This document shows positions 1 to 11,178 of a DNA stretch of 64,000 nt, piece after piece. The notes beneath the pieces are model-generated. The model was not told the DNA's origin. It did no database searches and saw only the letters and a list, made by a program, of their open reading frames with translations. This DNA is from Amblyornis subalaris. Lineage: Eukaryota; Chordata; Aves; Passeriformes; Ptilonorhynchidae. The stretch covers positions 13,612,181 to 13,676,180 of the forward strand of contig JACAXG010000012.1 of the NCBI GenBank assembly GCA_018881555.1. The letters run 5' to 3'. The stretch's first letter is position 1; the number at the start of each line of letters is the position of its first letter. The translations under genes and the position numbers were made by a program.

Positions 1-767
1 AACTGAAAGGTACAACTCAAGTTATATGTTAGTCTAACATACAGGGGAACAAAATCACAGAAAACCACTTCTAACAGGAAATGTTCATCAATATTCATAT
101 AATTCATAAATATAGATGCTTATTCGTATTTATACTGAATAAACCAAATATATTGCTAAAACATTTTATATGAATCTACACACATTCAAAGCACCTTCAT
201 AATCACTTTTATGTATGTCATGTTTTCCAGTTCATTAAGGGTTTTTAAACATCTTTCTAGTTAGGATAACTGTTTCTTACCATAAAGATGACTTTTTATA
301 AACTTGCAATGGCAATGGAACTGTAGAAACNGAAAAAGTTAAAAAGTCGCATGGTATTTAAATTAGAAATCTAATGAGTGTCTTAAGTTCAAAAAAGACC
401 CCAGAAATCTANTTCTTGGGAAGGGGGCCAATTCCTTTTATATGAAGAATACAATTAACCTTTACGGGCCTTTGATTGACTCTCGGTGCCCTCCAATAAA
501 TGACAAGGACGGAGCAACTAAATGAGCAACACACTTTTAACACGTTCCTCTAGTTATCATACAACTTTTAGACCCNCCTCAAACTGANAACTCCCTGAAT
601 CTCTCTCCCCGACCTCAAGCCAGCATCTGCTGCAGTCCTTGCTCAGATTTCTCTATTCGCATGATGATCCAGCAAACTCCTCCAGCACTCCACCCTCCCG
701 ACACACGCGGAGTTAAAATTAACTTGGTGGTTTGGGTTTGGTTACGAGCCGAAGATCCTCCCTTGTA
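1..767. other. AT-rich non-coding flank left of the CpG island
   Basis: No recognisable coding sequence. The stretch is A-rich on the plus strand and contains one candidate minus-strand exon (281-320, listed separately). Four unresolved bases (n) lie at 331, 411, 576 and 588. If the CpG island fires leftward, this is the start of its first intron. I see no repeat family here. Confidence 0.6.
281..320 (-). other. Candidate 40-nt internal exon, minus strand
   Basis: Read on the minus strand, the complement of 321-346 is a pyrimidine-rich tract ending in CTACAG, a good 3' splice site with its AG at 322-321. The following 40 nt end in TATG, and the donor GTAAGA (complement of 275-280) comes next. 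Two of the three forward frames are open across the 40 nt. It lies about 1 kb downstream of the minus-strand donor in the CpG island, so it could be the second exon of a leftward transcript. No protein similarity can be claimed from so short a piece, and one base of the acceptor tract is unresolved (n at 331). This is motif-based inference only. Confidence 0.3.
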
Positions 768-1081
768 CAACAACTGAGCGTTCACCGGCCCCAGCGGCGA
801 GCTCGGCTGCCGCCCAGCACCGCCGGGTGCCACGGCGAAGCCTCACAAGGAAAACAAAACCTCCTCTCGGATAATGCCTTTACTGTACTTACTACGGGGA
901 AAAAAAAAACCAACNCAGAATGAAAGGCATCTCATTATTCGCAGCTACTCGAAATTCAAAAAGCCCTGACGGGGTGTCTGAGACCCCCGGGTCCGTGCGG
1001 GTGCCAAGCTGGGGAGCAGCCGCCGCCGCCGTCCCCGGCGCGGGGAGCGCGGACCCCGCGGGAGCGGCCACGGCCACCCAG

Positions 1082-1087
1082 GTGAGG
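1082..1087 (+). other. Splice-donor-like site, plus strand
   Basis: The sequence CAG|GTGAGG is a strong match to the vertebrate 5' splice site, with the junction between 1081 and 1082. An open frame beginning at ATG 920 runs through it and would give a first exon of about 162 coding bases, but the encoded string is not recognised and ends in Ala/Thr-rich low complexity. It could be a non-coding antisense or divergent transcript, or chance in GC-rich DNA. Confidence 0.3.
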
Positions 1088-1338
1088 CGAGACCTGCGGG
1101 ACCGAGCAGCCGCACCGCCGNCAGCCCCGGAACGAACCGCGCTCGTCACGCCGAGCGCAGCCCGCCCGCTGCCAAGTTCTCCGCCGACGGCAGCGGCGGG
1201 CGGCAGAGCCCGGGGCAGCGCTGCCGCCGCGCCGATCAACAGGCGCTCAGACCCCCCCTCCATCCCTCCCTGCCGCCCGCCAGCCGCCCCTCGGCACGGC
1301 GGGGCACGGGCTGCTCTGGCCGCTGGGAGCGGAGCGCC

Positions 1339-1344
1339 GCGTAC
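1339..1344 (-). other. Splice-donor-like site, minus strand
   Basis: The complement of 1339-1347 reads CAG|GTACGC, with the exon ending at 1345 and the intron starting at 1344. A first exon on the minus strand would lie to the right, between this site and the CRE/GC-box cluster at 1421-1447, so it would be roughly 70-200 nt of GC-rich 5' UTR. An ATG at 1556-1554 (minus) opens a frame to the donor, but the product is Gly/Ala/Pro/Arg-rich and unrecognised. The downstream candidate exon at 281-320 is consistent with it. Confidence 0.35.
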
Positions 1345-1420
1345 CTGCCGGGGGATGGAGGAGCCCGTCCCGCCGCCGCTCCCGCCGCTCGCTCCGGCCA
1401 CAGCCTCCCAGAAAGTTTCC

Positions 1421-1428
1421 TGACGTCA
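1421..1428. promoter_or_regulatory. Perfect CRE (TGACGTCA)
   Basis: The palindrome TGACGTCA is the full consensus for CREB/ATF family factors. It sits inside the CpG island, immediately left of tandem GC boxes. In vertebrates, full CREs that function are typically close to transcription starts, which fits a start within about 200 bp on either side. The site is palindromic and so does not indicate direction. Confidence 0.6.
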
Positions 1429-1432
1429 GCAC

Positions 1433-1447
1433 GGGCGGGCGGGCGCG
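1433..1447. promoter_or_regulatory. Tandem GC boxes
   Basis: Overlapping GGGCGGGC units, the core of Sp/KLF binding sites, lie 5 bp from the CRE. The arrangement of CRE plus GC boxes is typical of TATA-less CpG-island core promoters. Confidence 0.5.
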
Positions 1448-1612
1448 GACCCCGCCTGCTGCCGGGCTCGCTGCCGCCAGGCCGGGCCGCCGCCGCTGCT
1501 CCCGGGCTCCCCCTGCCTCCCGCCGCCGCGCCCGGGAGCCCTGGNTCCCTCGGCATCCCGCCGCCGGCCGAGCGAAGTCTGGGGAACGGAAGAAAAGGGA
1601 GGCCGGAGGGGG

Positions 1613-2532
1613 GGGAAAGTATGAAGAGTAGACAGCAGTTGAGAAAGTGAAGAACGCAATTTAGTAACTCTATATTCCTCAAGGAAGCATCTTTTGAGGA
1701 AAAGAGAGATACACTTGCACAGGTCTTGGTTAAATCTGCAATGAAGAATTTTGGTAGGATACAGATGCACAACATCGTTTTGACTTCGCAGATGTCTATC
1801 ATATGCAATCCCAATTAAAATGTGCTTTAGAAACACCAGTGTAGATCAATATATTTTTATGACAGTCATGGTAAGTGCAAGTTAGGGACTAAATNTTTCC
1901 TGCAGAAAGGCAAAGGTTTCATGTCTGCTGTATTTCTTTTATTCCTCGTGGCCTTCTTCCATGATACTGCCAGTAAGAGGTCATGTAGTGGCTATGGAAA
2001 GGCAGGAAACTCATCTGTCCTTCCTTGGACTGATTTTTTTTACAGCACATGAAAGATGCCTCTCATTTTAAATTAATCAATAGACAAACCTCAAGAATGG
2101 CCATTTAGAGAGCAGAACAACACATGTCACTGAAATCGAAGCCATGGTGTTTTGTCTCCAGCAGGTATATTCTTCTTGTTTCAAAGGCAAGATGGAAAAC
2201 AGTTCAGGGTGGCAATTTAGAGTCCAGAGTGGAAAAATTGTGATAGAAAAAAATCCATGAAGGGTAGAAGTCAAGAGCAGGCAGCTTTTTAAATCAGTAA
2301 GCCCTAGATAATTACATACATAGATATGAATTATGTAAAAATTTAATTAGTGTGGCTGCCTTTTCCATTCATGACTAAAATAAAAACCAAAACCAATCAA
2401 ACTCCAAAATAGGTACACGAAACCCAAGCAAATTAGTAGTTTGTCTGCTCTAAACATCATTACAAAACTTCCAAAATTTCCCATCAGCTGATTCTGTCAA
2501 TTGAAGTAAACAAATGCTAACTTTTTACATGG
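1613..2532. other. Non-coding DNA between CpG island and LTR
   Basis: AT-rich sequence with no recognised gene. A GTAAGT hexamer at 1871-1876 resembles a plus-strand donor but has no convincing acceptor nearby. No repeat family is recognised. Confidence 0.5.
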
Positions 2533-3203
2533 TATCTTGGGGTGACTTTATGATGCTGTATCCCCTATCACCCGCTCTATGCCAGACATGAAATCCGATG
2601 CCTTTAAGCTGCCAGGTGAATTCTTCAGCACAGCTTCTTCAGAGACACTCACACCCGCGCCTGCACAAACAGTTGCTGCTGCTGCAGCAGAGAGAGCACT
2701 TTACTTTTTCTAGACAGCTCTCGGCTCTGTGTGTTTCTCAGGAGAGAGACAGAGAGTTAAAACTTCTTTGCTTTTTGGCTAGCCTGCTAGCTGAAAAATA
2801 AAGGTGTTTTTTTTTCCTGGGACTGTGGGGTTTTTTTCTTATTCCTCTGGAACTGTTTAGCTGACCTCCGGTCCAGAACACCATCACCGAGAGGCCTACC
2901 TCACTGTCTGGGGGGGCCCACTCTGCACCCTAGCTCCGGAGAGAGAGAGAGCAGAGCCACATCTACATGAAAGGACTCTGAATTCTGCCCGGGTTTTCTC
3001 CACCANAAGAGTTTTATTATCTAACNTTATTCATTTTTTTTANTTTCCCTGGTGCCTACGAGCACCCTGCTTGCTAAATAAACAGCTTTTTTTTCACTTT
3101 CCTCTGAGANAGTCCTGAGGTGGGGAGAGGGAGTTTTCAAACCCTACCATTTGCAGAGGAGACTCCCCTAGTCTTCCTCCTAATTTTGTCTCAAACTGGG
3201 ACA
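2533..3203 (+). mobile_element. Solo LTR of an endogenous retrovirus, probably ERVL-like
   Basis: A 671-bp block of different texture from its flanks. It ends in GGGACA and is bracketed by the 5-bp direct repeat CATGG (2528-2532 and 3204-3208), as expected for a target-site duplication. The first base pair reads TA rather than the canonical TG, a single change; the last two bases are the canonical CA. Poly(A) signals AATAAA lie at 2797-2802 and 3077-3082, with U/GU-rich sequence after the second, placing R/U5 in the last 120 bp and the orientation on the plus strand. The end resembles, from memory, LTRs common in passerine genomes; the exact family needs a Repbase/Dfam search. No internal retroviral genes are present, so this is a recombination remnant. 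A 5-bp duplication is the usual size for ERVL-type integrases. Four unresolved bases lie inside (3006-3109). Confidence 0.7.
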
Positions 3204-4251
3204 CATGGTTTCAGAGTTATTTGTAAACTTTCCTAGGAAACTAACAAGCTAAATTCCAAAAGATAAATAGAAAATGAAATGAGAAGGAAGGAAGAATGGA
3301 AACCACTTGGGGAAATTGTAAGAACATCATATTCTAAATAGCATCAGAGCCAGGAATTGTTTTCAGCATTCATGTATTAAATCTTTAACATTTTATGTTG
3401 GGGGAAAAACCCTGAAACAATCAAAAAACACCCCTACTAAACCTGTCTTTACTGCAACATTAAGACAGTGAAAGGAAAATTTAATGAATCTGAGCAAAAC
3501 ACATTTCATTCACAGATAAGCCATGCCTGATCAACAGAAATAAACTCTTTTTTTTGACTGTGGTCNTTACTGACAGCTATTCCCACACACCTTTCTGCAA
3601 CATCTTGTTGGAGCTGACAACCGCATTGCACGCATCTCCTCAGCCATTTGTCCCTGTCAAAAATAGTGACAGGGAAGATGGCAAAAGAGATAATCTATGA
3701 ATTGTATGAAATCATTGACTTAAAAGTAAACTGCTATCAGGAACATTATTTTTAAGTAGTTTCTCAAAGAAACAGATACAAACTAGTCTAGCACAAGTTT
3801 GAAACTCGAATTGTGATAAAACATTTAGACATCAATTACTTACTTTTCATGTTTGTGAGGCTGGTTTTTAAACCAACAAGGCAGTTCATGTACTGCTTCC
3901 TTAGGCAAAACTACAGTTCATTTCATTGTCAGGAAGCATCTTTACCTATGTGGCATTCCACAACATACATCTAAAGTTAGTCTTTGTTTCATATCATAAA
4001 CAAGTACTCAGACTTGTTCAGTAAGTGTACCAGTTTTATTTTGATTAGACAAGCCTNGCTGTCATCCACAAAGCAGAGCACAGTCTAGACAAAGAGAAAA
4101 TATTTTTGCTATTGAAATACATGTTATGAGCTTTTCATAGGTGATGCAGAAAGCAAGTAAAATTAAGAGCACTTGAAAATTCTTTGCTGGTACCATAGCA
4201 GATTCTTCAGAGGAAGCTAAGAATAAAATATTATGCAGGAGTGGTTTTTTG

Positions 4252-4270
4252 TTTTTTTTTTTTTTTTTTT
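4252..4270. repeat. Poly(T)19 homopolymer
   Basis: Nineteen consecutive T (poly(A) on the minus strand). It could be slippage, or the tail of a minus-strand retrocopy. No AATAAA precedes it on the minus strand and no gene-like body was recognised next to it, so the retrocopy reading is weak. Confidence 0.85.
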
Positions 4271-4276
4271 ACTTAC
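4271..4276 (-). other. Splice-donor-like site, minus strand
   Basis: The complement reads ACCGG|GTAAGT, a perfect GTAAGT hexamer with exon side ending at 4277. The adjacent 14-bp palindrome TCAAGCATGCTTGA at 4292-4305 would lie in the exon. No matching upstream acceptor was identified, so exon status is speculative. Confidence 0.2.
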
Positions 4277-4970
4277 CCGGTGTTTCTGAAGTCAAGCATG
4301 CTTGATGAAGTCAGGGTAGATTTTGTCCAAAATAACGTTATACCATTTTAAATGCAATAAAATTATATGTATAGAATACATTANTCAGGAAAGGACATTT
4401 TTCAAAACNCCTTCTGCATGCAAAATTTTTTACTTAAAAAGAGACATTTTATAATACCAGAAAAAATACTCAGTACATAGGAAGCTTTCCATTTCTTCTG
4501 TGATATATTTTTGACATAATCTGTATTGCAATGCTTAAGTAAAAGGAATGTAGAGGAAACCTATTTTCAACTTAAATTTGATGCATAGTNCTTGAAGGAA
4601 AGAGCAGAAAATGTGATATCTTTCTTCTGTGGTCAATTTTTTTCCCCATCAACGGTGGCAACGTCAGGATGGAATGAGGACATTATTCCAGAGGAAAAGC
4701 AGAGCAAAAAATATTTGAACTCTACCATTAATAGCTGTTCCTCTTAATTTTCAATTGGTGTGATCCATAAAGCAAAAGACTGGGAGCAAAAAGAATAAAA
4801 TCTTGACTTCCTCTATAGTCTGGATCCCTCAGAATCTAAGNGGGCACATTCATTACCCCAAATTCAGAGTTGTTATCAGGACTCTCATACTTGGGTGTTG
4901 CAGAGAAGTGGAGCAAAGAACCAGGCACACAAGAAATGAAGAGAGGATATTCAGAGTAAAAAAATCTTTC

Positions 4971-5297
4971 AGAAACACATAGAAGAGTTTGGGTTGGAAA
5001 GGACCTTAAAGATCATCCAGTTCCAATCCCCTGCCATNAGCACAGACCTTTCACTAAGCCAAGTTGCTCAAAGCTGCATTCAGACTGGCCTTGAACACTT
5101 CCGGGGATGCAGCATCCACAATTTCTCTGGGCAGTCTATTTCAGTGTCTCGCAACCCTCGCAGTAAACAATTTCCTTCTAGTATCTAATCAGCACCTGCC
5201 CTCTTTCAGTTTGAAGCCATTCCCGCTTGTCCTGTCACTACATGCCCTTATAAAAGGTCCCTCTCTAGCTTCATGCTTGCGCCTGGCTGCTACGTGA
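4971..5297 (-). mobile_element. CR1 LINE 3'-end fragment, minus strand
   Basis: The run beginning with GGGTTGGAAAGGACCTTAAA (4990 onward) and continuing through AGATCATCCAGTTCCAA is the reverse complement of the well-known 3' part of the avian CR1 retrotransposon. The match continues through the segment on failure of insect-like decayed ORF2 and 3' UTR sequence to about 5297. The terminal short tandem repeat characteristic of CR1 is decayed (about 4971-4985). It is 5' truncated, as most CR1 copies are, and holds no usable reverse transcriptase. The open frames across it at 4994-5188 and 5064-5297 are on the antisense strand and are not genes. Confidence 0.9.
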
Positions 5298-8200
5298 ACG
5301 GTCTGGTTTGATTGTTCTGATGAGGTTAATGTCAGTCATGTAAGCAGATGGTGATGACCGGGTGGAGACAATAGAGGAAAAGGAAAAGCAACAGATTCAG
5401 AATTCATTTAGACCTGGAGCTAAGTCTATATCAAAGAAAAAAATATTAATAATTTAGACTGATTTATCAGAAAACAGTACTAGAAAAAACAAAAATTAAA
5501 GGATTGCACCAATTACAAAACCTGAGAAATTTCACCACCTTTCTGAGGACTGCCTCACCCATCACATAGACCAAAAGCATTACNCTGCAAGGACATTAAA
5601 CAAAAAACCAAAGCAAGCCCTGTTCTTATAAAGAAACAATGCCAGGGAAGTTNGTTCCAATTTAATATTTAACTTCTAGCTCTTTTAATTGTTATGGTGG
5701 TACAATGTAAATCTTCATTTAAGTTTTCCTTACTTTGCCAGAGGACAATAAATTGCCACATTGTAAACAAATATCAGAACCNCACAGTGATCTCAATGAA
5801 CTTAGGAGACTATAACAACAACAACAGCCTCTGTATTTCAGTCAAGGGAAGGACATCATTAGCAGCATGATCATTTTATGCATCACAGATGGCAAAGGCC
5901 AGAAGGACCTGAGTAGCCTGACAGCTGTTTGCCTTATCTATGAACTTGACCAACCACATAACAGGGTTACTGTTGGTCAGATCATCAGAGCAGAGGCTGG
6001 TCTCTCAAAGGCAACTATATAACATCATATTACCTGAATTTTCACTTTGATTTGACAAACAAAAACTCTTTTTGGAGAGGTTTTATGGCAGATGCTCATN
6101 TACATCAGAAGATGTGATATAGAGACAGGAAAGAGAAAAAACATGAGTAGATATCTATTTGAGCTTTATTAGCTGGGAACNCAGTCATGTTCCAAGGATG
6201 TGAAGGGTTATTAATTCAAAATCACAATATTTCTTGTGTTTTCTTATGTTCCCATTTATTAAAAGGTTCTTGCTGGATATTTGATAGTTTTTTCTGCTTG
6301 TTATGCTGTTACTCAGGTTTTTTCCCATCATTTTAAAAATTAAAGCGCAGAAAGAACTGTTACATTACTTTGATTTGGTAGGTGTCATAGGTTACTAAAT
6401 TTTATCCAGGTATCTTAACCATTGAGTTCTTAGAGTCCGTGCAGGGCCTGAGGAAAATAGTAGTAGATGGATGAGAAAAACAAGCTACTGACTATGCTCA
6501 AGTGCAGCTGGTGGTGACTGATTTACTGTTGCTCATTGCAAACCTGAGCTGGTGATTGTTATGTAATCACAAGATACATAGGGAAGGTGCTTTATACAAT
6601 AGCTAGTAGTGTTTTCATCCTGAAAAGTGTCAGACTCTGTATCCCTGAAGCTTTTTCTGGGAATATGTGGCATTAAAAGTATTGTAGCTACGCTTAGAAA
6701 ATATTTCCAAAATAGAAAAGCAATATTCCGTGTAGAATTTCTCAGAGACTAATGCTGATTATAAACTCCCATCAATAAAGCCAAGATGAACAAAGAGNCT
6801 TCAGGCACTTGATTCTAAAGTCCTGAGAAAAGAAAGAAGCAATAGAAAATTTTCATTAAAAACTAAAGACTAACATGTAATATTCTTTGCAGAGAACAAG
6901 AGTACAAAATGCTTATTTTGGGTTTTTTTCCTGAAGTGTGGCAGAACATCCACTTCTGAAATTATTTGAAATAGTCTAAGTTGCTTACTCTATGACAAAA
7001 ACCTAGAACAATAAGAAGGCCTAAAAGCCATTAGCTTANGACAGAAAGAAGAAGCCATTACTCTGTCATCTACACTACACACAGATATAAGTTTTTAAAT
7101 CTATCTATATTATTTGAAAAAAATTGCAACAAAAATTTACTCAAGGGTGTGTAAACCAAAGCAAATTTTCAAGTTAGCTCCCATGGAACTCACAAGGATT
7201 TTTCCTGTGGACTTCGAAGGTAGCAATATATTAATAAAATACTTGTACAAGAGTAAAACCTCAAAATAGAAAGCCTTTGCTTTCAGGGNTTCTGATTGAT
7301 GAAATGTTAGGAAGGAGATCTGGAATAATCTCTAAGCCCTTGACATAAACACTACAGCATCTATGAACAGGTAAATTGGAAAGTGAAATTTTCTGTGTTT
7401 AGTAAAATAGCCTAGTGCAAGGCCTCACAAAATATAAGAATTATTTAAGGCTTTTAATCAAGACCAAATCAATATTTTATATACATGTGTCATTGTCCAA
7501 ACTTTCCTTTTTCTTTTCCTCTGCTTCTTTTGTAATACTTCATTCTACTTTATTCAAGATTGAATGTAGATGCACATGAAGGATGAGTTTTACTTATTCA
7601 CATTAGATACAAATCACCTTCTTGGTAATGGTCAATAGAAGTGCTGCATGCATTTAATANGCATGTTAAAACTCTTGGATTAATTTTCATGTATAACTGA
7701 AAAGTTACAAGAGAAGAAATTTGCTAATACTGTCAAAAGGCTAGCGGAAGGATATGAAAGCTGAAGGCAGCATGGGATGAATATTGAAACAAAGAACCTA
7801 GCACTGCAAAAAGAAATAAATACACCACATATTTGTGATATGTAGGAGAAAGAATAAATATCTAATTAGAACTACATTGTAGCTGACAGTTTGGAGTGTA
7901 ATGAATNATCAACATTATTTGTGTGCTGCAGAACCGAACCTGCTTCCCCTGTAGTCAGCTGTACCATCATTTTTAAAACCACTGGTCTCCATTGTTGGTC
8001 ATAAATACTAGCAAAATCATGACATCTCTTGCTTACTTATTTTTCATAAAAAACAAGTTATTCACAGAAGTTTACCACTGTAAATATTTTTATGTATGCT
8101 CTCTGTCCTCAAATGTGTCTGTCTAGAAAGCAGATAGTGCCATTATTCACTTCTAGTGGCTGTGCAATTTAAGANTCCTCAGTACATTTCAGACAATGAA

Positions 8201-11178
8201 TCCACTTTTTGAGGTAAAACAACACGAGGAAGCATCACTTTGGAGTTTGGGATTGCTGATTGCCAGATTCTGGTATAGACTTCCCACCATAAACAGGTTC
8301 CTTCAAGCAATGACAACAGAACACCCCACCTTTTCATCCAAAGCAACCACCTGAGCTAGCATCTGCAAATAGAGACTTGGAACAGGCTTGTTCAGATATT
8401 TGAATTAACCTCCATGTTTTCCTCTAGGCTTCTTAGGTACTGATCTTGAACTACAGGAGTGAGAAACGAACTATAGAATTATTAGTTTGTAACTGATACA
8501 NGTGATTTATGAACATATTCATAAGTCTTAATTGCTTTCACCAGACACAAATTCACACATTTCCATAGCTATCAGATGATGAGAGCTTTCTGTTATTCTC
8601 TGCCAAATATTTCAAATCCATACTTTCTTTCCATTTTCTTGGTAGGTATCTCACATCATTATTCCTGGGTTTGTCCTTCAATAGCAATCCTTCTTTTTTT
8701 ATGTTTTAGAATGAAATGCAGCTGAGCTTGTAAACAGCTTGTAAATGGACTTTTACATTGCAGGTAAAATTCAGCTTTTGCCTAAAAGGTAATTGTGCAT
8801 TCGATAAAATAGAGTAACCGGTACAAGGAACTTGTGCAATCCAGAGAAGACAAACATACATAAAAATCCATCTAAGACTGATACTGTGTTGACCCCTCTC
8901 AAGTAAATGTTTTGTTTGCCTTGGAATTGCAACTCTTGCAGAACTAAACTGTGGTCTTTCATGTCCCTACCTTTATCAGTCCCACATGTCTGTCTTTAGT
9001 TATGGACGAGGCAATCCCTTGGTCAGTACTGTCCATGTGCCATAGGTGAAGGTTAAAAGCTGTCTTCCCTTTACCAGATACGGTTAGACTTTTAGTTCAA
9101 GTTCTGCTCGTGACAANGATCTTCAGATGCTTGTCATTGAAACAAAGAATGATAAGTTAAAGGAGTAAACATTTCCCAGAATTTGGGCCATATGTGAGAC
9201 TATCTTTGAAAGATCTATTGCTTAAAACTAATCTGAAACTGCTCAGGCAAAAAGTCCAGCTGAGCTTTCAAAAGAAATGCCACAGAGAGTGCATTTAAGT
9301 ACGTATTACATGGAGTGCAATATTTTCAGCTAAAGTTCAAAAATTGCTATTGATGAAGCAGCATTTTAATGTTGTGATAAAAACTCGTTCAAGATGAACC
9401 CTACCTCCATCCAGAATTCCTACATCCCCCTAGTGACTATTTAACATTCAGCATATCTCAGAGTGGAGTCTAAGCATCCCTTTGAAAGCAATAACTGTTC
9501 TAATTGGTAAAGGTTTATGTTATTATTATATTACTCTCAAAAAAGTCATGGGTGCTTATGCATTGAATAAAGAGCAAACAGTACACAGAACTGTGGCAGT
9601 GCATCTTGTTGCTGGGCAAAACAGAGCAGTATATTACAGCCATACCAAAAGCAATGGGGACTGGTTTGTGCGGGACATGAATGGAGAAAAAAACTGTTTA
9701 ACTCTGATTTTGATAATGGCATTAGTAATTAGGCTAATCAGTCATTAGCCTTCTGCAATGAGAAAGTATTTCTCCAAACACTGCTTCTTGCTAGTTAATA
9801 CATAGCAAGTAAAATCATTTTTGGATGTTAATGCTTCCCACTATCAGCTCAGAAGTTGATTCTCATAGCTGAGTAACAAACATGCTTTCACACTCCCACA
9901 CATGTGGGTGGAGTGGCTCTCTGGCATTCACTGCTCATTTCAATACCTGCCCCTAGGTAACTCATCCCACCCATGCCAATAAGCAAGTAAACAATATATT
10001 TGCTCCACCAAGCAAAAGATAGCCTCACTTACAAAACTAGGAATAAAGTTCCTAAAGAAAACATCAAAACAATAAAATGTTCATCTGCTATCAATCTCCT
10101 TTCCTGTCTGTCACTCAACTTTTCTAAAGCATGTCTTAGCTTTAGAAACAAAATAGATAATTCAGCGTGATATTTCTCTTTCTTTGACCTCTTTTCAGAG
10201 TCTTTCAGCTTTTGATATTCAAGAAAAACCAAAGTACCAATATGGCAAGTAATCTTAGATTAGTATATGGCCAATATTAGCAACGCAAAGCAGCAATGCC
10301 CCTGAAAACCCTCCTACCATCTCACTGTCATCTCTTCTCTATCTTAATAAAGCTGAAGGATGTCTACTAGGATAATACAATCCTGTGCACCATCATCAGA
10401 CAAAATTAGCTTCTATGAAAATGTATTTTCTTCTAGTTTTCTCTAATCATTTATCTCTCTGCTTCTGTCTCCAACTTAAAATAATTCCAAATAATTCCTG
10501 TTGTGTCAATAACCCTAAGTTGTTTTTCCTTTTTTTCATTTTATATCCTAGTTTTGCTTATTGTTTATCTGAAACCAGTGCTGTTTATTTCTGCTTTAGT
10601 TTGTCGCTGGTCACTTTTTTAAAATGATCACATTGGTTTTATTCTTACTAATTTTATGGTCTATTTTTCTTTTAGATATCACTCAATATGGACCTTTAGT
10701 TGGTGCTTTCTGATACCTTGTTTGCTTGGGGATCCCCTCCATCTTGTGCTGGTACAACACAACATAATCCAACTTCTAAGCAGCCACCATTGACTAGATC
10801 TAAGCTGTGGGAGGAGATAATAGCACCAAAGCATCTGATGCACAGTCAGATGAAAATGACCTGTCCACACAAATCAATCAATCTCCCCCAGGACCTGTTT
10901 ATTCCAAGTAGAGAAACACGCACCTGCTTCTCCATTTGATGTAGAAGTGTAACACGTGCTCAACATCATTAAAGTGTTGCAACAGCAGAGCTCAACTGGT
11001 TCTGAAGTTAAACTTGCCAGCTCACTCCTGCAGTTTTACAAGTGCCACAGGTTTATGCAGAATCACATTTCTGCTGAGTTTCAACCTCAAACACCTTCCN
11101 GATATCAGACCTCCTCATGGTCTCTTCTCAGTGCTTGAAACACTGATCAACAGTACCTGTTTTCCTTTTCTGTATGTC
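5298..11178. other. AT-rich non-coding stretch
   Basis: About 5.9 kb without a recognised gene or repeat family. Open frames here (for example 8771-8962 minus, 9482-9748 plus, 10385-10627 plus) are short, AT-driven and unrelated to any family I know. The first 3.8 kb has many isolated unresolved bases, denser than later in the window. Probable intron or intergenic DNA. Confidence 0.5.

Larger units (their letters stand above)
768..1612. promoter_or_regulatory. CpG island, probable promoter
   Basis: This is by far the most GC- and CpG-dense part of the window, surrounded on both sides by AT-rich DNA. CpG-containing GC-rich runs start near 780, dip between 841 and 960, and are dense from 961 to about 1600. 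It contains a perfect cAMP response element (1421-1428), tandem GC boxes (1433-1447) and splice-donor-like sites on both strands (1082 plus, 1344 minus). No TATA box is obvious. Unmethylated CpG islands of this kind usually mark vertebrate transcription starts. The long GC-rich open frames inside it (for example 920-1423 plus and 892-1401 minus) are low-complexity Ala/Pro/Gly/Arg strings and are not called as genes. The direction of the transcript is unresolved; the minus strand is favoured by the candidate exon at 281-320. Confidence 0.8.
3204..4970. other. AT-rich non-coding stretch
   Basis: No gene is recognised. It holds a 19-base poly(T) at 4252-4270, directly followed by a minus-strand donor-like site and a 14-bp palindrome (listed separately). 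The rest shows no repeat I can name. Confidence 0.5.

Noticed and set aside
892..1423. Long open frames on both strands in the CpG island
   Set aside because: Ala/Pro/Gly/Arg-rich strings are what GC-rich DNA without stops gives; no domain is recognised and several frames begin at non-ATG codons.
1871..1876. GTAAGT on the plus strand after CATG
   Set aside because: No acceptor or promoter with suitable spacing in front; a lone hexamer is common.
2598..2801. 67-codon plus-strand frame
   Set aside because: It lies inside the solo LTR, in the U3-like part, which is not expected to encode protein.
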